A stretch of 64,000 bases of DNA from JACCTU01 sp963798985 (GCA_963798985.1 CAWCVL010000009.1:248001-312000), one strand, 5' to 3'. Positions 1-9,738 are shown, counted from the stretch's first letter. The notes: a model not told the origin generated them from the letters alone. A program made the numbers and translations.

Positions 1-1785
1 CTCGGCGACTATGCGGCGCACCTCGTCGTCGAGGAGCTTGTGGGTCTCCGGGGACACCTCTGCGGCGCCGGGGAGGAACGGCCCCGACCCGTCGCGGGGG
101 ATCACTGAGACGGGCCCGAGCGCGTCGCTCATGCCCCAGCGCCCGACCATCTGCCGGGCGAGCGCGGTCAGCTGCTCGAGGTCGGACTCCGCGCCCGTGC
201 TGATCTCCCCGAAGACGATCTCCTCGGCGGCGCGACCGCCGAGGGCCCCCTTGATCTTCGCGAGGATCTCCGGCTCCAGGTAGCTGAAGCGGTCGGCGTC
301 GGGGGCGGAGAACGTCACTCCCAGCGCCATCCCGCGCGGGATGATCGAGACCTTGCGCACCGGATCGGCGCCGGGCGTCAGCATCCCGACGAGCGCGTGC
401 CCACCCTCGTGGTAGGCCGTCCGGCGACGATCCTCGTAGCTCATCATCACCTGGCGCTCCGCGCCGAGGACGATCCGCTCGAGCGCGTCGGTGAAGTCGG
501 CTTCCTCGACGACGTCGTGCCCGCGCCGGGCGGCGGTCAGCGCGGCCTCGTTCACGAGGTTGGCGAGGTCGGCTCCGACCATTCCCGGCGTCGTCGCGGC
601 GATGCGTGCGAGGTCGACGTCGGGGCCGATCGGGACACCGCGGGTGTGCACCCGAAGGATCGCTTCGCGCCCGTCACGGTCCGGCGGCTGGACTGCGACC
701 CGGCGATCGAACCGCCCCGGCCGAAGGAGTGCCCGGTCGAGCACGTCAGGCCGGTTCGTCGCCGCGAGGACGATCACGTTCGTCGCGGGGTTGAACCCAT
801 CCATCTCGGTCAGGATCTGGTTGAGCGTCTGCTCGCGCTCGTCGTTGCCGCCGCTGAAGCCGGCGACGCCGCTCGTGCGCGAGCGGCCGATTGCGTCCAG
901 CTCGTCGATGAAGACGATTGCCGGTGCGCTCTCCTTCGCCTCTTTGAACAGGTCGCGCACGCGCGCCGCCCCGACCCCCACGATCGCCTCGACGAACTCG
1001 GACGCCGCCAGCGAGAAGAACGGCACGTCCGCCTCCCCGGCAACCGCGCGCGCAAGCAGCGTCTTGCCCGTCCCGGGAGGGCCGGAGAGCAGGACGCCGT
1101 GCGGGATCCGGGCGCCTAGCTTGCGGTACTTGTCCGGGTTGCGCAGGAAGTCGACGACTTCGCTCAGCTCGTCCTTGGCCTCCTCGATCCCGGCGACGTC
1201 CGCGAACGTGACCTTGTCGCCCGACTGCTCGTAGCGGCGCGCACGCGATCGCCCGAACGCGCCGAGAGCGTTCTGCACGTTCCCCGCCCGGCGGAACAGC
1301 CAGAAGAGCAGGAAGACGAACAGGATCGTCGGCCCGAAGCCGACCAGCAGCGTCTGCCACCACGGCCCACCGGTATCGAGCGGGTCGGCGTTGACCGTGA
1401 CGTCGTTCTCCTGGAGCAGCTGGGAGAGCTCGTCCGTATTGGCGAACGCGGGAATCTCCGTTCGGAATCGTGTCGTCGGCTCCGAGTCCTCGAAGGTCAC
1501 CTCTTTCCTGAACGCGCCCTGGATGTCCGTCCCCTTGGACGTGATCTCCTCGACGTTGCGCGCCTGCACCTGTTGCAGGAAGAACGGGCTGTACGGGACA
1601 CGCACCCGGGATTCAGGTCCCATCGCCTGGGTGCTGATGAACAGGTTGAGTGCGAGCACCGCAAGGAAGAAGACGATCCAGCGGGGAGAGAGCCGGAACC
1701 CGGGACGCTGAGGCGGGGTCGGCGACGATCCTCGCGCCCCGGGCGGCGTCGTCTCGGCTGCGCGGTCGTCGGCCTGCTGGGCCAT
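1..1785 (-). CDS. ftsH: ATP-dependent zinc metalloprotease FtsH (3' end cut off by window edge)
   Basis: FtsH is a membrane-anchored hexameric AAA+ protease that unfolds and degrades membrane and regulatory proteins. The frame is open from an ATG at 1785 to the window edge, giving 595 residues; the family usually has 600-680, so only the C-terminal tail is missing. Two membrane segments are visible near residues 40-57 and 137-158. The AAA Walker A GPPGTGKT starts near residue 235 (base 1083), Walker B follows as IVFIDELDAIG, then the second region of homology with RPGRFDR. The zinc-protease motif HEGGH is at about residue 459 (base 411). Walker A and HEGGH lie in one frame, so there is no net frameshift between them. 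It is the last gene seen of a minus-strand run. Confidence 0.97.
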   Translation of the reverse strand, partial: MAQQADDRAAETTPPGARGSSPTPPQRPGFRLSPRWIVFFLAVLALNLFISTQAMGPESRVRVPYSPFFLQQVQARNVEEITSKGTDIQGAFRKEVTFEDSEPTTRFRTEIPAFANTDELSQLLQENDVTVNADPLDTGGPWWQTLLVGFGPTILFVFLLFWLFRRAGNVQNALGAFGRSRARRYEQSGDKVTFADVAGIEEAKDELSEVVDFLRNPDKYRKLGARIPHGVLLSGPPGTGKTLLARAVAGEADVPFFSLAASEFVEAIVGVGAARVRDLFKEAKESAPAIVFIDELDAIGRSRTSGVAGFSGGNDEREQTLNQILTEMDGFNPATNVIVLAATNRPDVLDRALLRPGRFDRRVAVQPPDRDGREAILRVHTRGVPIGPDVDLARIAATTPGMVGADLANLVNEAALTAARRGHDVVEEADFTDALERIVLGAERQVMMSYEDRRRTAYHEGGHALVGMLTPGADPVRKVSIIPRGMALGVTFSAPDADRFSYLEPEILAKIKGALGGRAAEEIVFGEISTGAESDLEQLTALARQMVGRWGMSDALGPVSVIPRDGSGPFLPGAAEVSPETHKLLDDEVRRIVAE

Positions 1786-1831
1786 CGCTCTAGGCTACTC
1801 CTCGCGGATAGCCGTTCCGGCTCGCCCCGAC

Positions 1832-2050
1832 TTACGCGCCTCGAACGACCTCACGAGCCGCCTCGAGGTCCTCCGCGCGGACGACGACCTCGTAGGGGCC
1901 CGCAACAGTCATCCCGTCAGACGCGCCGGCGCCCACGTTCGTCTGGCGCGTCAGGCACGCGATACCTGCGCTGCGAAGCAGTCCGCAGATGACCTCGGCT
2001 TCCTGCTCCGTCGCCACGACGTCGAGCACCTTGAGCACGTCGCCGGCCAC
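1832..2050 (-). CDS. Small DUF2007-type protein (72 aa)
   Basis: This short protein resembles the DUF2007 family of small 'putative signal transducing' proteins, whose molecular role is not established. The GTG at 2050 lies two bases after the stop of the upstream redoxin gene, so the pair is probably cotranscribed. The chain shows the family pattern: a beta strand (LKVLDVVAT), a helix (EQEAEVICGLLRSAGI), and a second beta-alpha unit ending in YEVVVRAEDLEAAREVV. An unusual glycine/serine-rich loop sits between the halves. The assignment rests on pattern recognition only. An in-frame extension upstream would be read through the redoxin gene in another frame and is not real. Confidence 0.7.
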   Translation of the reverse strand: MAGDVLKVLDVVATEQEAEVICGLLRSAGIACLTRQTNVGAGASDGMTVAGPYEVVVRAEDLEAAREVVRGA

Positions 2051-2052
2051 GG

Positions 2053-3060
2053 CTAGCCGAACGTGAACGCGTAGGCCTCGACGCCGGGGGCATCGAAGGC
2101 GATCTCGAATGTGCGGTCGTCGATCGATCCCGGCTGGCGGATCAGCTGATAGAGCCGGGGTTCGACAAGGGTTCCGCGGCCCTGTTCGTCGACGTCCAGA
2201 CCGTGCGCGTCGCCGGGACGCTCCCCATCGACGAGCACGTGGAACGGGACGGCCGTGCCCGTTCGCGAACGCAGGACGAGATGGACGTCGCGGGCATGAA
2301 AGCGGAAGACGATGCGCCCGCCGGCTTCGTTCAACACGCTCGTCCGCTCCTCGATCGTCCAGTTTCCGGCCACGGCCCAGGTGTTGAGCTGCAACGACTC
2401 GGGCGCGACGTAGCCGCGAGGCTCGTCGTACGCGACACCGTCGGGCGAGTCGAGGCTCTGCCCCTGCTGGTAACCGAGGTAGGTCTCGGGCGAGCCCAGG
2501 TTCGTCCAGTCGGCTTGCGCCTCCAAGCCCTCCGCGGTGACGGAGACGAGCTCTTCGTCGATGCCCTCGCTTCCGGCCTCGAGCAGCAGGTGCTGGATCA
2601 TCCACTCGCCGTCGTCGTACTCGCCCTCGCCGAAGTGGTGGTACCGGATCCGGCCCTCCGCATCTGCGAGGTAGACGGCCGGCCAGTACCGGTTCCCGAA
2701 GGCGCTCCAGACCCCGTAGTCGCTGTCGAGAGCGATCGGGTACTCGACCCGCATGGCCTGCGCGGCCTCGCGGACGTTTTCGACCTCGCGCTCGAACGCG
2801 AACTCCGGCGTGTGGACCCCGATGACGACCAGGCCTCGATCGCGGTACTTCTCGGACCACGCGCGGACGAAGGCCAGCGTCCGAAGCCAGTTGATGCAGG
2901 TGTACGTCCAGAAGTCGACGAGAACGACCTTTCCAGCCAGACCCTCCGGAGTGAGCGGGGACGAGTTCAGCCAGCCGGTTGCCCCTTCGAAACCGGGCAG
3001 GCGACCCTCGACGGGCAACGGGGCCGTGCGTGGGTGGCGGCGCGCGCCGAAGATGCTCAC
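2053..3060 (-). CDS. Thioredoxin-fold redoxin of the DipZ/TlpA-like type with a CxxW active site
   Basis: A 335-residue protein with an N-terminal thioredoxin-like fold followed by a C-terminal beta-rich domain like that of DipZ-type redoxins. The redox motif lies at about residues 51-60 in the block WTYTCINWLRT: Cys55 is present, but the usual resolving cysteine is replaced by Trp58. Downstream blocks (VVIGVHTPEF, YPIALDSDYGVW, RYWPAVYLADAEG, YHHFGEGEY) fit the family well. No signal peptide is evident. A single-cysteine site would fit a peroxidase-like or non-oxidoreductase role rather than dithiol exchange, but this is inference. It is followed at once by the small DUF2007 gene. The uninterrupted frame and start ATG at 3060 are clear. 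Confidence 0.85.
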   Translation of the reverse strand: MSIFGARRHPRTAPLPVEGRLPGFEGATGWLNSSPLTPEGLAGKVVLVDFWTYTCINWLRTLAFVRAWSEKYRDRGLVVIGVHTPEFAFEREVENVREAAQAMRVEYPIALDSDYGVWSAFGNRYWPAVYLADAEGRIRYHHFGEGEYDDGEWMIQHLLLEAGSEGIDEELVSVTAEGLEAQADWTNLGSPETYLGYQQGQSLDSPDGVAYDEPRGYVAPESLQLNTWAVAGNWTIEERTSVLNEAGGRIVFRFHARDVHLVLRSRTGTAVPFHVLVDGERPGDAHGLDVDEQGRGTLVEPRLYQLIRQPGSIDDRTFEIAFDAPGVEAYAFTFG

Positions 3061-3197
3061 GTCCCACGACCTCCGACCTCAGCATCCGCGTACGCGTCCG
3101 GGGCTTCCTGCGGATGGTGTGCCACTCGCATCACCTTTCGAAGAACGCTCGTCGGAGAGAGGTCCGGTTTCCCCAAAACGAGCGGCGCCGGCGAGGT

Positions 3198-3233
3198 TTC
3201 CCTCAGGACCGCCTGTCGGCGGTCCTGAGGGAA
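3198..3233. terminator. Perfect 16-bp hairpin after the epoxide hydrolase gene
   Basis: Two perfectly complementary 16-base arms (3198-3213 and 3218-3233; core CCCTCAGGACCGCC) flank a TGTC loop. It lies about 30 bases past the stop of the minus-strand epoxide hydrolase and upstream of the redoxin gene. There is no long T run on either side, so it would be a U-tract-poor terminator or an RNA-stabilising element. Confidence 0.7.
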
Positions 3234-3262
3234 TAAGCTCGACAACATCTAGGGACGTGTCA

Positions 3263-4467
3263 TCAGCGCAGTGAGCTGAAGGCAGCTCGGAGCTCCTCCG
3301 AGAACAGCTCCGGCTCCTCCCAGGCGGCGAAGTGGCCGCCCCTGTCGACCTCGTTGAAGTAGGCGAGGTCGGGGTAGACCGCCTCGACCCAGCTGCGCGG
3401 GGAAGCCCAGATCTCGTCGGGGAACGTCGTGAAGCCGACCGGCACGGTGACCGCCGGAGGAGGCTGGCCGCTCGCAAGCGCTGCGGCCAGCGCTCGTCCG
3501 TCCTCCCAGTACGACCGGGCCGCCGACGCTGCGGTGCCAGTCAGCCAGTACAGCGTGATGTTGTCGACGATGGTGTCCCGGGTGAGATTGCCCACGGGCT
3601 CGCCGTCGACGAACGCGCCGGAGATCTTGTAGTAGCTGTCCGTGTCGTGGTCGAGCAACCAGGCCGCCAGCGCGACGGGTGAATCCAGCAGGGCGTAGCC
3701 GATCGTCTGTGGCCGCGTTGCCATCTCGAGGAAGTAGCCGAAGCCGTCCTGCCTGAACTTTGCGACCGCCTCGGCCGCTGCGCGTTCCTGTTCGGATTCC
3801 TTGGGCAGTTGATCGCCGATTGCGAGCACCGCCGTGAGCAGGTTCAGGTGGTAGCCGACCAAACCCTCGACCGCCTGGCGGCCCATCAGGTCCGTGACGA
3901 GGGCACCCACGTCGCCGCCCTGGGCGACGTAGCGGGTGTAGCCGAGGCGGTGCATCAGCTCCGCCCACGCGCGTGCGGTGCGGCCGGCATCCCAGCCGAG
4001 CTCGGCGGGCTCGCCCGAGAAGCCGTAGCCGGGCAGGGAAGGTAGGACGAGGTGGAACGCGTCCTCCGCTTGCCCACCGTGCGCGGTCGGGTCGGTCAGC
4101 GGGCCGATCGTCTCCAGCAGCTCGATCACCGAGCCGGGCCAGCCATGCGTCATGATCAGCGGCAGCGCATCCTCGTGTTGCGAGCGAACGTGGATGAAGT
4201 GGATGTCGACCCCGTCGATTTCGGTCGTGAACTGTGGGAGCGCGTTGAGCTTCGCCTCGGCCTTGCGCCAAGTCGTAGTCGGTCGTCCAGTAGCGGGCGA
4301 GCTCCTTCATCGTCGCCAGCTGGACGCCGTGCGACCGGTCTTCTACGAGCTCCTTGCTGGGCCAGCGCGTCGCCTCGATCCGGCGTCGCAGCTCGGCGAG
4401 CTCCTCTTCTGCGAATCTCGACCTGGAAAGGACGTATGTCGACGGCGGTCTCGGCGGCAGTACTCAT
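3263..4467 (-). CDS. Epoxide hydrolase family alpha/beta hydrolase (two frameshifts)
   Basis: This matches the microsomal-type epoxide hydrolase family, which hydrolyses epoxides to diols. Reading from ATG 4467, the start MSTAAETAVDIRPFQVEI is the typical N-terminal domain; one extra base near 4409 and another near 4268 move the frame, after which the family blocks appear in order (ELRRRIEATRWPS, MKELARYWTTDYDW, HFIHVRS, then MTHGWPGSVIELLE with the oxyanion HGWPGS, and LPGYGFSGEP). A QGGDVGA block supplies the probable nucleophile Asp, and the C-terminal part contains an acidic residue and the catalytic His region (GGHFAAWEEPELF). Total length of about 400 residues is normal. The two indels look like sequencing errors. 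Confidence 0.85.
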
Positions 4468-4811
4468 GACAACCTCCGTTCTGGAAGGGCGGGGGAGACG
4501 ACCTCCTCTCTGGTCGGGGAACCTCGCCACATTACTCCTGCCGGCGGGGCTTTGCAGCGAATGACACCAGATCGACACCAGGCCGCTCAGCAGTCGTCGC
4601 CACATCTCCGTCGCGCCCGTCTCTGAATTGGTCTGGAGAGTCAGTCCTCTGGGTACGTGACGGCGAGTCGCGCGTTCAAGGCATCGACACGGCTACAGAT
4701 CAACAGCAGGGACGCGTCCGAGAAGCAGAGCGGCGCGAACGTCGTAGTACGTCATTCCCACGCTCGGAACCTCAGGACCGCCAGCGGCCCGACCGACCCC
4801 GTCTTCTGCTC
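4468..4811. other. Intergenic stretch without a recognisable gene
   Basis: These 344 bases separate the start of the epoxide hydrolase from the end of the neighbouring minus-strand membrane protein. Short open frames on both strands show no family resemblance or convincing ribosome binding site. The region next to 4467 must carry the hydrolase promoter and ribosome binding site; the rest shows no repeat, RNA gene or terminator that I can support. Confidence 0.4.
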
Positions 4812-5520
4812 TCATGCGAGGTGGGGGTCGGCAGCCTGCGAGGCGCGTCGCTGCCCGGCTGGCGCCGCCTGACGCCACATCGACACGCCGAGGGCGATCA
4901 GCACGACCATGAAGAGCACGAAGCCGGCGAGCACGCCAACGAACGCGGCCTCGAACACGAGCTCGAGCAGTTCGCCGCCGAGCAGGAGCACGGCGCCGAC
5001 CGCCGAGACCCAGCCGATCCAGCGCGCGTAGACGCCGCCGCTCAGGATCGCCGCCGCCAGCACCGTGAGATACAGGCCGAGCGCGAGCAACGCGACCCAG
5101 ATCAGATCCTCCGTCGCGGCTGCTCGTAGCGTCGAACGAGGCGAGATACGGCTGCTTCGCTGCCGGCGCCGCGTCGCAACCCAGGTGTCGGCGACGTCCT
5201 TCATCACGCGCAGCGGAGACAATCCCGCCCGCTCCGAGCGCGCCCATGAGGACGAGGAAGGGCTGGCCGACACGAGCCCACCGTCTCCCCGGCCCTCGGC
5301 GAATGTATGGCCGACGACCGTGAGGGCAGCGACCGTCAGGAAGAGGCCGACGAGGTCGAGCAGCCGGTCGCCGATCCAGAACCCGCTGTCGGCGACGACG
5401 CGAATCGCCTCGCCGGGATCGCCACCCCAATCGGGCTCCAGCAGCCCGGCCACGAGCTTGAGCCACGGCGCCGACGACGGCGGCAACGGCCGCGAGACGG
5501 AGGAGTCGACGGTCGTCCAT
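4812..5520 (-). CDS. Multi-pass membrane protein of unknown function (frameshifted)
   Basis: I do not recognise the family with certainty. Starting at ATG 5520 (MDDRRLLRLAAVAAVVGA), the frame changes about four times (near 5460, 5290, 5200 and 5120), yet the pieces join into a roughly 235-residue protein with six or so hydrophobic segments, for example LLDLVGLFLTVAALTVVG, FLVLMGALGAGGIV, DLIWVALLALGLYLTVL, WIGWVSAVGAVLLLGGEL and VGVLAGFVLFMVVLIALG. The ending AADPHLA is polar. The arrangement resembles DUF4386-like membrane proteins. It is divergent from the two-component operon that starts at 5646 on the other strand, with a 125-base shared promoter region. Confidence 0.55.
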
Positions 5521-5645
5521 GGCGATGAAGGTAGGCCACCACACGCCGAGCCGCATCGATGGAATCCCTGGTCCTGCGCCGCCCGGCCGAAGATTGGGGA
5601 TTTCCCCAATGCTCCGCGTCGGGTCTAGCATGAGACGATCCACAC

Positions 5646-6008
5646 GTGCCGCAGACGGTGTTGATCGTGGACGACCACGCCGGCTTCCGCGGTTTCGCCC
5701 GCCGGCTGCTCGAGGCTGACGGGTTCACGGTCGTCGGCGAGGCTGAAGACGGCGCCTCGGCGCTCGCCGCCGTCGAGGCGCTGCGGCCAGAGCTCGTCCT
5801 GCTCGACATCGTGCTGCCGGACACGGACGGGTTCGCGGTCGCCGAGCGGCTCGCGGAGAACGGCGACGGACCGGTCGTCGTCCTCACGTCGAGCCGGGAA
5901 GCGGCCGACTTCGGCGAGCGGCTCGAGCTCAGCGCGGCGCGGGGCTTCATCCACAAGGATGACCTGTCGGGAGCCGCGCTCGCCGCCATGGCGCGGAGCT
6001 CGCCGTGA
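5646..6008 (+). CDS. Stand-alone receiver-domain response regulator
   Basis: A 120-residue protein consisting only of a CheY-like receiver. The acidic pair is Asp9-Asp10 (LIVDDH), the phosphoacceptor is Asp54 in LLDIVLPD, the conserved Thr/Ser is in VVLTSS, and the Lys lies in GFIHKDDLSG. The closing block resembles the receiver of NarL-type regulators, but no DNA-binding domain follows: the histidine kinase gene starts four bases before this stop (GTGA overlap). It probably acts as a phosphate sink or as an allosteric partner of the kinase encoded next to it. Start is GTG 5646. Confidence 0.9.
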   Translation: MPQTVLIVDDHAGFRGFARRLLEADGFTVVGEAEDGASALAAVEALRPELVLLDIVLPDTDGFAVAERLAENGDGPVVVLTSSREAADFGERLELSAARGFIHKDDLSGAALAAMARSSP

Positions 6009-7746
6009 GCCGTCGGCTCCACATTCTGCTGCTCGGACTCGGGGCGCTGGCGGTGGGCTGGGCCGCGCTCACGCTGACGTTCTTCCGCTCCGGCGGCAGG
6101 CTGAATGTCGAGCAGCCGCTCGTGGTGGCTTTCGTCGCACTCGGGTCGCTCTGGATCCTTGCCGGCCTGATCGCCTGGTGGAAACGTCCGGAGAACCACA
6201 CGGGCGCACTGATGACCGCGGCAGGCTTCTTGGTCTTCACGTGGCTTCCCAGCTTCTGGGAGGCGTCGCTTCCGTCCACCGTCTTCGGAATCATCGACCG
6301 TCTATTCCTGGCCGTCGCCGTGCATCTGTTCGTCGCCTTCCCGCGCGGACGGCTCTCCTCGCGGATCGAGCGGGTCGTCGTGGCAGCGATCTACGCCGAC
6401 GTTCTCCTCGTCGCCGGTCTCGGTGAGCAACTCTTCCGCCGCCCCGACGATCCGTTCTTCGTAGACGGGCCCCGCAATCTGCTGCTTGTCGACGACAATC
6501 GCGGTCTGGCAGACGCCTTAGAGCTGTCGGCCGACGTGGCACTCGCGGTCCTCTTCGTAGCCGCCGCCGTCCTCTTGGCACGTCGCTGGCGTACGGCGAG
6601 CGCGCCTGCTCGCCGCGAGCTCGCACCCGTGCTCTGGAGCGGAGCGCTCGTGCTCTTCCTCGGCGCGGCCCTGCTGACCCACTATCCGAGTTACGACACG
6701 CCGGCGGGCTCGGTCCTGCTGTCGCTCTTCCTAGTCGCCGTCGGCATCGTGCCGCTCGCCTTCCTCGCCGGTCTGCTGCGCACGCGACTGCACCGCTCGG
6801 CCGTGGCGGATCTCGTCGTGGAGCTCGGCTCGCCGCTGCGACCGTCGCAGGTGCGCGACGCGATCGCGCGCACGCTCGGCGACCCGTCCCTCGAGCTCGC
6901 CTTCTGGCTGCCCGAGGACGAGCGCTACGTCGACCCGGACGGGACACGCGTTCGACCCGGAGGCCGATCCCGGACGAGCGGTCACGCTGCTCGAGCACGA
7001 CGGGACACGCCTGGCAGCCCTCGTCCACGACCCCGCGCTCCTCGACGACCCGAGCTCGTCCAGGCGGTCGGCGCCGCCGCGAGCCTCGCGCTCGAGAACG
7101 CGCGTCTGCAGGCAGAGCTGCGCGCCCAGCTCGAGGAGGTGCGCGCCTCGCGCGCACGGATCGTCGAGGCAGGAGACGCAGAGCGGCGCCGCCTCGAGCG
7201 CGACCTCCACGACGGCGCGCAACAACGGCTGCTCGGGATCCGGCTGGCGCTCCAACTCGCCCGCGGCCGGCTCGCCGACGGCGTCGCCGAGGTGGACGAC
7301 CTGCTCGCCGAAGCGGATGCGGAGGTCGTCGGCGCCCTCGACGAGCTGCGCGCCCTCGCGCGCGGCATTCACCCGGCGATCCTGACCGAGGAAGGGCTCG
7401 CTCCAGCGCTCGCCGCACTCGCGCGACGCGCGGCCGTGCCGGTCGAGCTGAACGTCTGCGCAGGACGGCTGCCCGCGACTGTCGAGGCGACCGCCTACTT
7501 CGTCGCCGCCGAGGCGCTCGCCAACATCGCCAAGCACGCGCACGCGTCGCACGCGCGGCTCGAGGTCGCACGCACGAACGGGCGCTGGCGATCGACGTCA
7601 GCGACGACGGGGTCGGCGGGGCCGACGCGGCCGGAGCCGGGCTGCGCGGGCTCCGCGACCGCGTCGAGGCGCTCGACGGGCGACTCGAGGTCGAGAGCCC
7701 GCCCGGCGAAGGAACCCGCGTCTCGGCCGCAATCCCATGCGCGTAA
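6005..7746 (+). CDS. Membrane sensor histidine kinase, HisKA_3/NarX type (frameshifts)
   Basis: A NarX/DesK-class kinase expected to phosphorylate the LuxR-type regulator encoded after it. The N-terminal half (to about residue 265) has about eight hydrophobic segments (LHILLLGLGALAVGWAALTL, PLVVAFVALGSLWILAGLIA and others). The dimerisation/phosphoacceptor box is ERRRLERDLHDGAQQRL, with His near residue 402, and the ATPase N-box is YFVAAEALANIAKHA. An indel pair near 6950 and 7045 garbles about 30 residues. A further one near 7590 hides the G1 box, which reads IDVSDDGVGGAD in the other frame and ends at TAA 7744-7746. The receiver gene overlaps its start and the regulator gene overlaps its true end by 10 bp. 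Confidence 0.88.
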
Positions 7747-8448
7747 TCCTCGCCGACGACGCCGTCGTCATCCGCGAGGGCCTCGCCCGGCTGCTCGCCG
7801 AGCAGGGCATCGACGTCATCGCCCAGGCCGTCGACGCGGAGGAGCTCGTGCGGCTCGTCGCCGCCGATCCGCCCGACGTCGCCGTGATCGACATCCGCAT
7901 GCCGCCCACCTACACGAACGAAGGACTGCGGGCGGCCCAGGAGATCCGCGAGACGTACCCGAGGTGGGTACCGTCGTCCTCTCGCAGTACGTCGACGTCG
8001 AGTACGCGCTGAAGCTCGTCACCGGCGCTCGGAGCGGGTCGGCTACCTGCTCAAGGACCGGATCGCCGACATCGCCGCGTTCGTCGCCGCGCTCGAGCAG
8101 GTCGCGGCGGGAGGAACCGTGGTGGAGCCGTCGCTCGTCGAAGAGCTTCTCCGCGCGCCCGCCGCCCGCGACCCGCTCGCCGAGCTCACACCGCGCGAGC
8201 GCGAGGTGCTCGCGCTGATCGCCCAGGGCAAGACCGACCGCGGCATCGCCGAGGAGCTCTTCGTCACCCGCAAGACGGTCGAAGCGCACGTGCGCAGCAT
8301 CCTCGGCAAGCTCGACCTCCCTGCGGACGCCGGCGAGAACCGGCGCGTCCACGCGGTGCTCACCTTCCTCGGGGCCGGCACGCGCCGCGCTCCGGACGAC
8401 GCGAAGAGTGGGGTTTTCATCGATGCGGGAGGCGCACGCCGGCCCTAA
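7737..8448 (+). CDS. LuxR/NarL-family response regulator (two frameshifts)
   Basis: This is the DNA-binding partner of the preceding kinase. From ATG 7737 the receiver reads MRVILADDAVVIREGLARLL with the phosphoacceptor in VAVIDIRMPP. A lost base near 7962 and another near 8030 shift the frame; the missing pieces (VGTVVLSQYVDVEYALKLV, then GYLLKDRIADIAAFVAAL) are present in the other frames. The C-terminal helix-turn-helix is textbook LuxR: LTPREREVLALIAQGKTDRGIAEELF and TRKTVEAHVRSILGKL. The protein would be about 236 residues, normal for the family with a modest C-terminal tail. Confidence 0.9.
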
Positions 8449-8460
8449 CCTCGCCGGCAT

Positions 8461-8981
8461 GTACGACGACCAGCCGTACCCGCTCTGGATCCAGGTGGTA
8501 GCTCTCGGCGTCATCCTCGCGCCGACGCTGGCGCTCATCGCCTTCCGGCGGCGAATCGGCCCGATGAACGCGGCGTGCGCACTCGTCGTCTGGGGCGCCC
8601 TGGCTGCCGGCGGAGAGCACGGCTCCTGGGCGATGCGCCTCTCGATCCACGAACGTTCCTGGTCGGAGCCGCACGCCACCGTCCACTACTTCATGGCCGG
8701 CGCCTACGCCGCCATCGCCGGCGTCCTGCTAGGCGTGATCGCGCTCACGCTCTTCCGCGAGGGTCGCCGCAGCGGCTGGTTCGTCGTCCTCTTCGTGACC
8801 CTGGTCGGGGGAGGGCTCGAACTCGACGATGACCGGCCCGACCGGATACCTGTACCACCACATCGGCCTCTACGGGTACGTCGCCGCGTGGCTCGCCGCG
8901 CTGGTGATCGCATACACGCCAACCTTCTCCCCCCTCGCGCTCGACCGCCGGGCGCGAGTCCTCGGCGCGGCGAATTCCTGA
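8461..8981 (+). CDS. Small membrane protein of unknown function (one frameshift)
   Basis: I do not recognise a named family. From ATG 8461 the protein has a first hydrophobic segment (WIQVVALGVILAPTLALIAF), a second around NAACALVVWGALAA, a third at AGAYAAIAGVLLGVIALTLF and a fourth at WFVVLFVTLVGGG. One indel near 8825 then shifts the frame, and the continuation (TGYLYHHIGLYGYVAAWLAALVIAYTP) adds a fifth segment before TGA at 8979-8981. Several histidines (HGSWAMRLSIHE, HATVHYF, YHHIG) lie near membrane borders, as in haem- or metal-binding membrane proteins, but that is speculation. It follows the two-component operon by 12 bases and may be cotranscribed. Confidence 0.5.
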
Positions 8982-9050
8982 CACGTGTCGGTGCGCAGTC
9001 GGCGGGCTTGCCGGCGGCGCCTGCGAACTAACATCGCGACGGTGTCGGCT

Positions 9051-9738
9051 ATGCAGGGTCTGCATCGTCGGGGCCTCCGGGAAGCTCGGGCAGTACATGG
9101 TGCAGCACGCGCTGGATCGGGGCTACGAGGTGGTCGGCGTGTGCCGGGAGCAAAGCGTGGGGAAGCTCGACGCGTTCAAGGGGCGCATCACCGTCGTTCC
9201 GGGAGCGACGGACGACCGCGAGGTCATCAAGAGAGCGGTCGCGGGATGCGACGGCGTGCTCGTCGTGCTGGTCCCGCGAGGCGTCCACGGGTACTCGACG
9301 GGCACGGCCCAGGCGGTGCTCGACTACGCGCCTCCGGGGGCACGCCTCGTGTTCTCGTGCGGGTGGCACATCACACGCGACGGCCAGGACGTGTACTCGT
9401 GGAAGCTCAAGGCGCTCGTGAAGATCGGCGGCCCGCTCGCGCGCCTCGCTCGCTTCGCGGACCTCGACGACCAGGTGGAGGCGTGCCGGCGGGTATTCGC
9501 CAGCGACACGCGCTGGACCGTCGTGCGCGGGAGCGACCTCGAGGAGGGCGAGAGCCAGGGCCTGCCCGTCTGGAGCCGGCACGTGGGCGATCCGATCCTC
9601 GAGAGCAACCTCACGCGTCGCATCGACTTCGCCCTGTTCATGGTGGAGGCCCTCGAGAACGACGAGCTCATCCACGAGGCCCCGGCGATCGTCGGCCGCC
9701 GGACGACCTCGGCGCTCGCCCACGCCGCCAACGACTGA
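9051..9738 (+). CDS. NAD(P)-binding NmrA-like / atypical SDR protein
   Basis: A Rossmann-fold protein of the NmrA-like atypical short-chain dehydrogenase type, about 229 residues. The nucleotide-binding glycine motif (VCIVGASGKLGQYM) is only in frame if one base is removed just after ATG 9051; the long uninterrupted frame starts at the internal ATG 9097. Later family landmarks are TVVPGATDDREVIKRAV and GCDGVLVVLVP (second and third strands), ARLVFSCGW, and a C-terminal TRWTVVRGSDLEEG block. There is no YxxxK pair of classical SDRs, which suits a redox sensor or a NAD(P)-binding regulator. Substrate unknown. Confidence 0.75.

Noticed and set aside
1832..3085. 417-residue minus-strand open frame across the redoxin gene
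   Set aside because: Most of it is Arg/Pro-rich shadow coding of the real redoxin in another frame; only its last 72 codons (DUF2007) look like a protein.
6005..8218. Histidine kinase-response regulator hybrid protein of 737 residues
   Set aside because: The regulator has its own ATG at 7737 and the kinase has its own stop at 7744-7746 once a single indel near 7590 is corrected.
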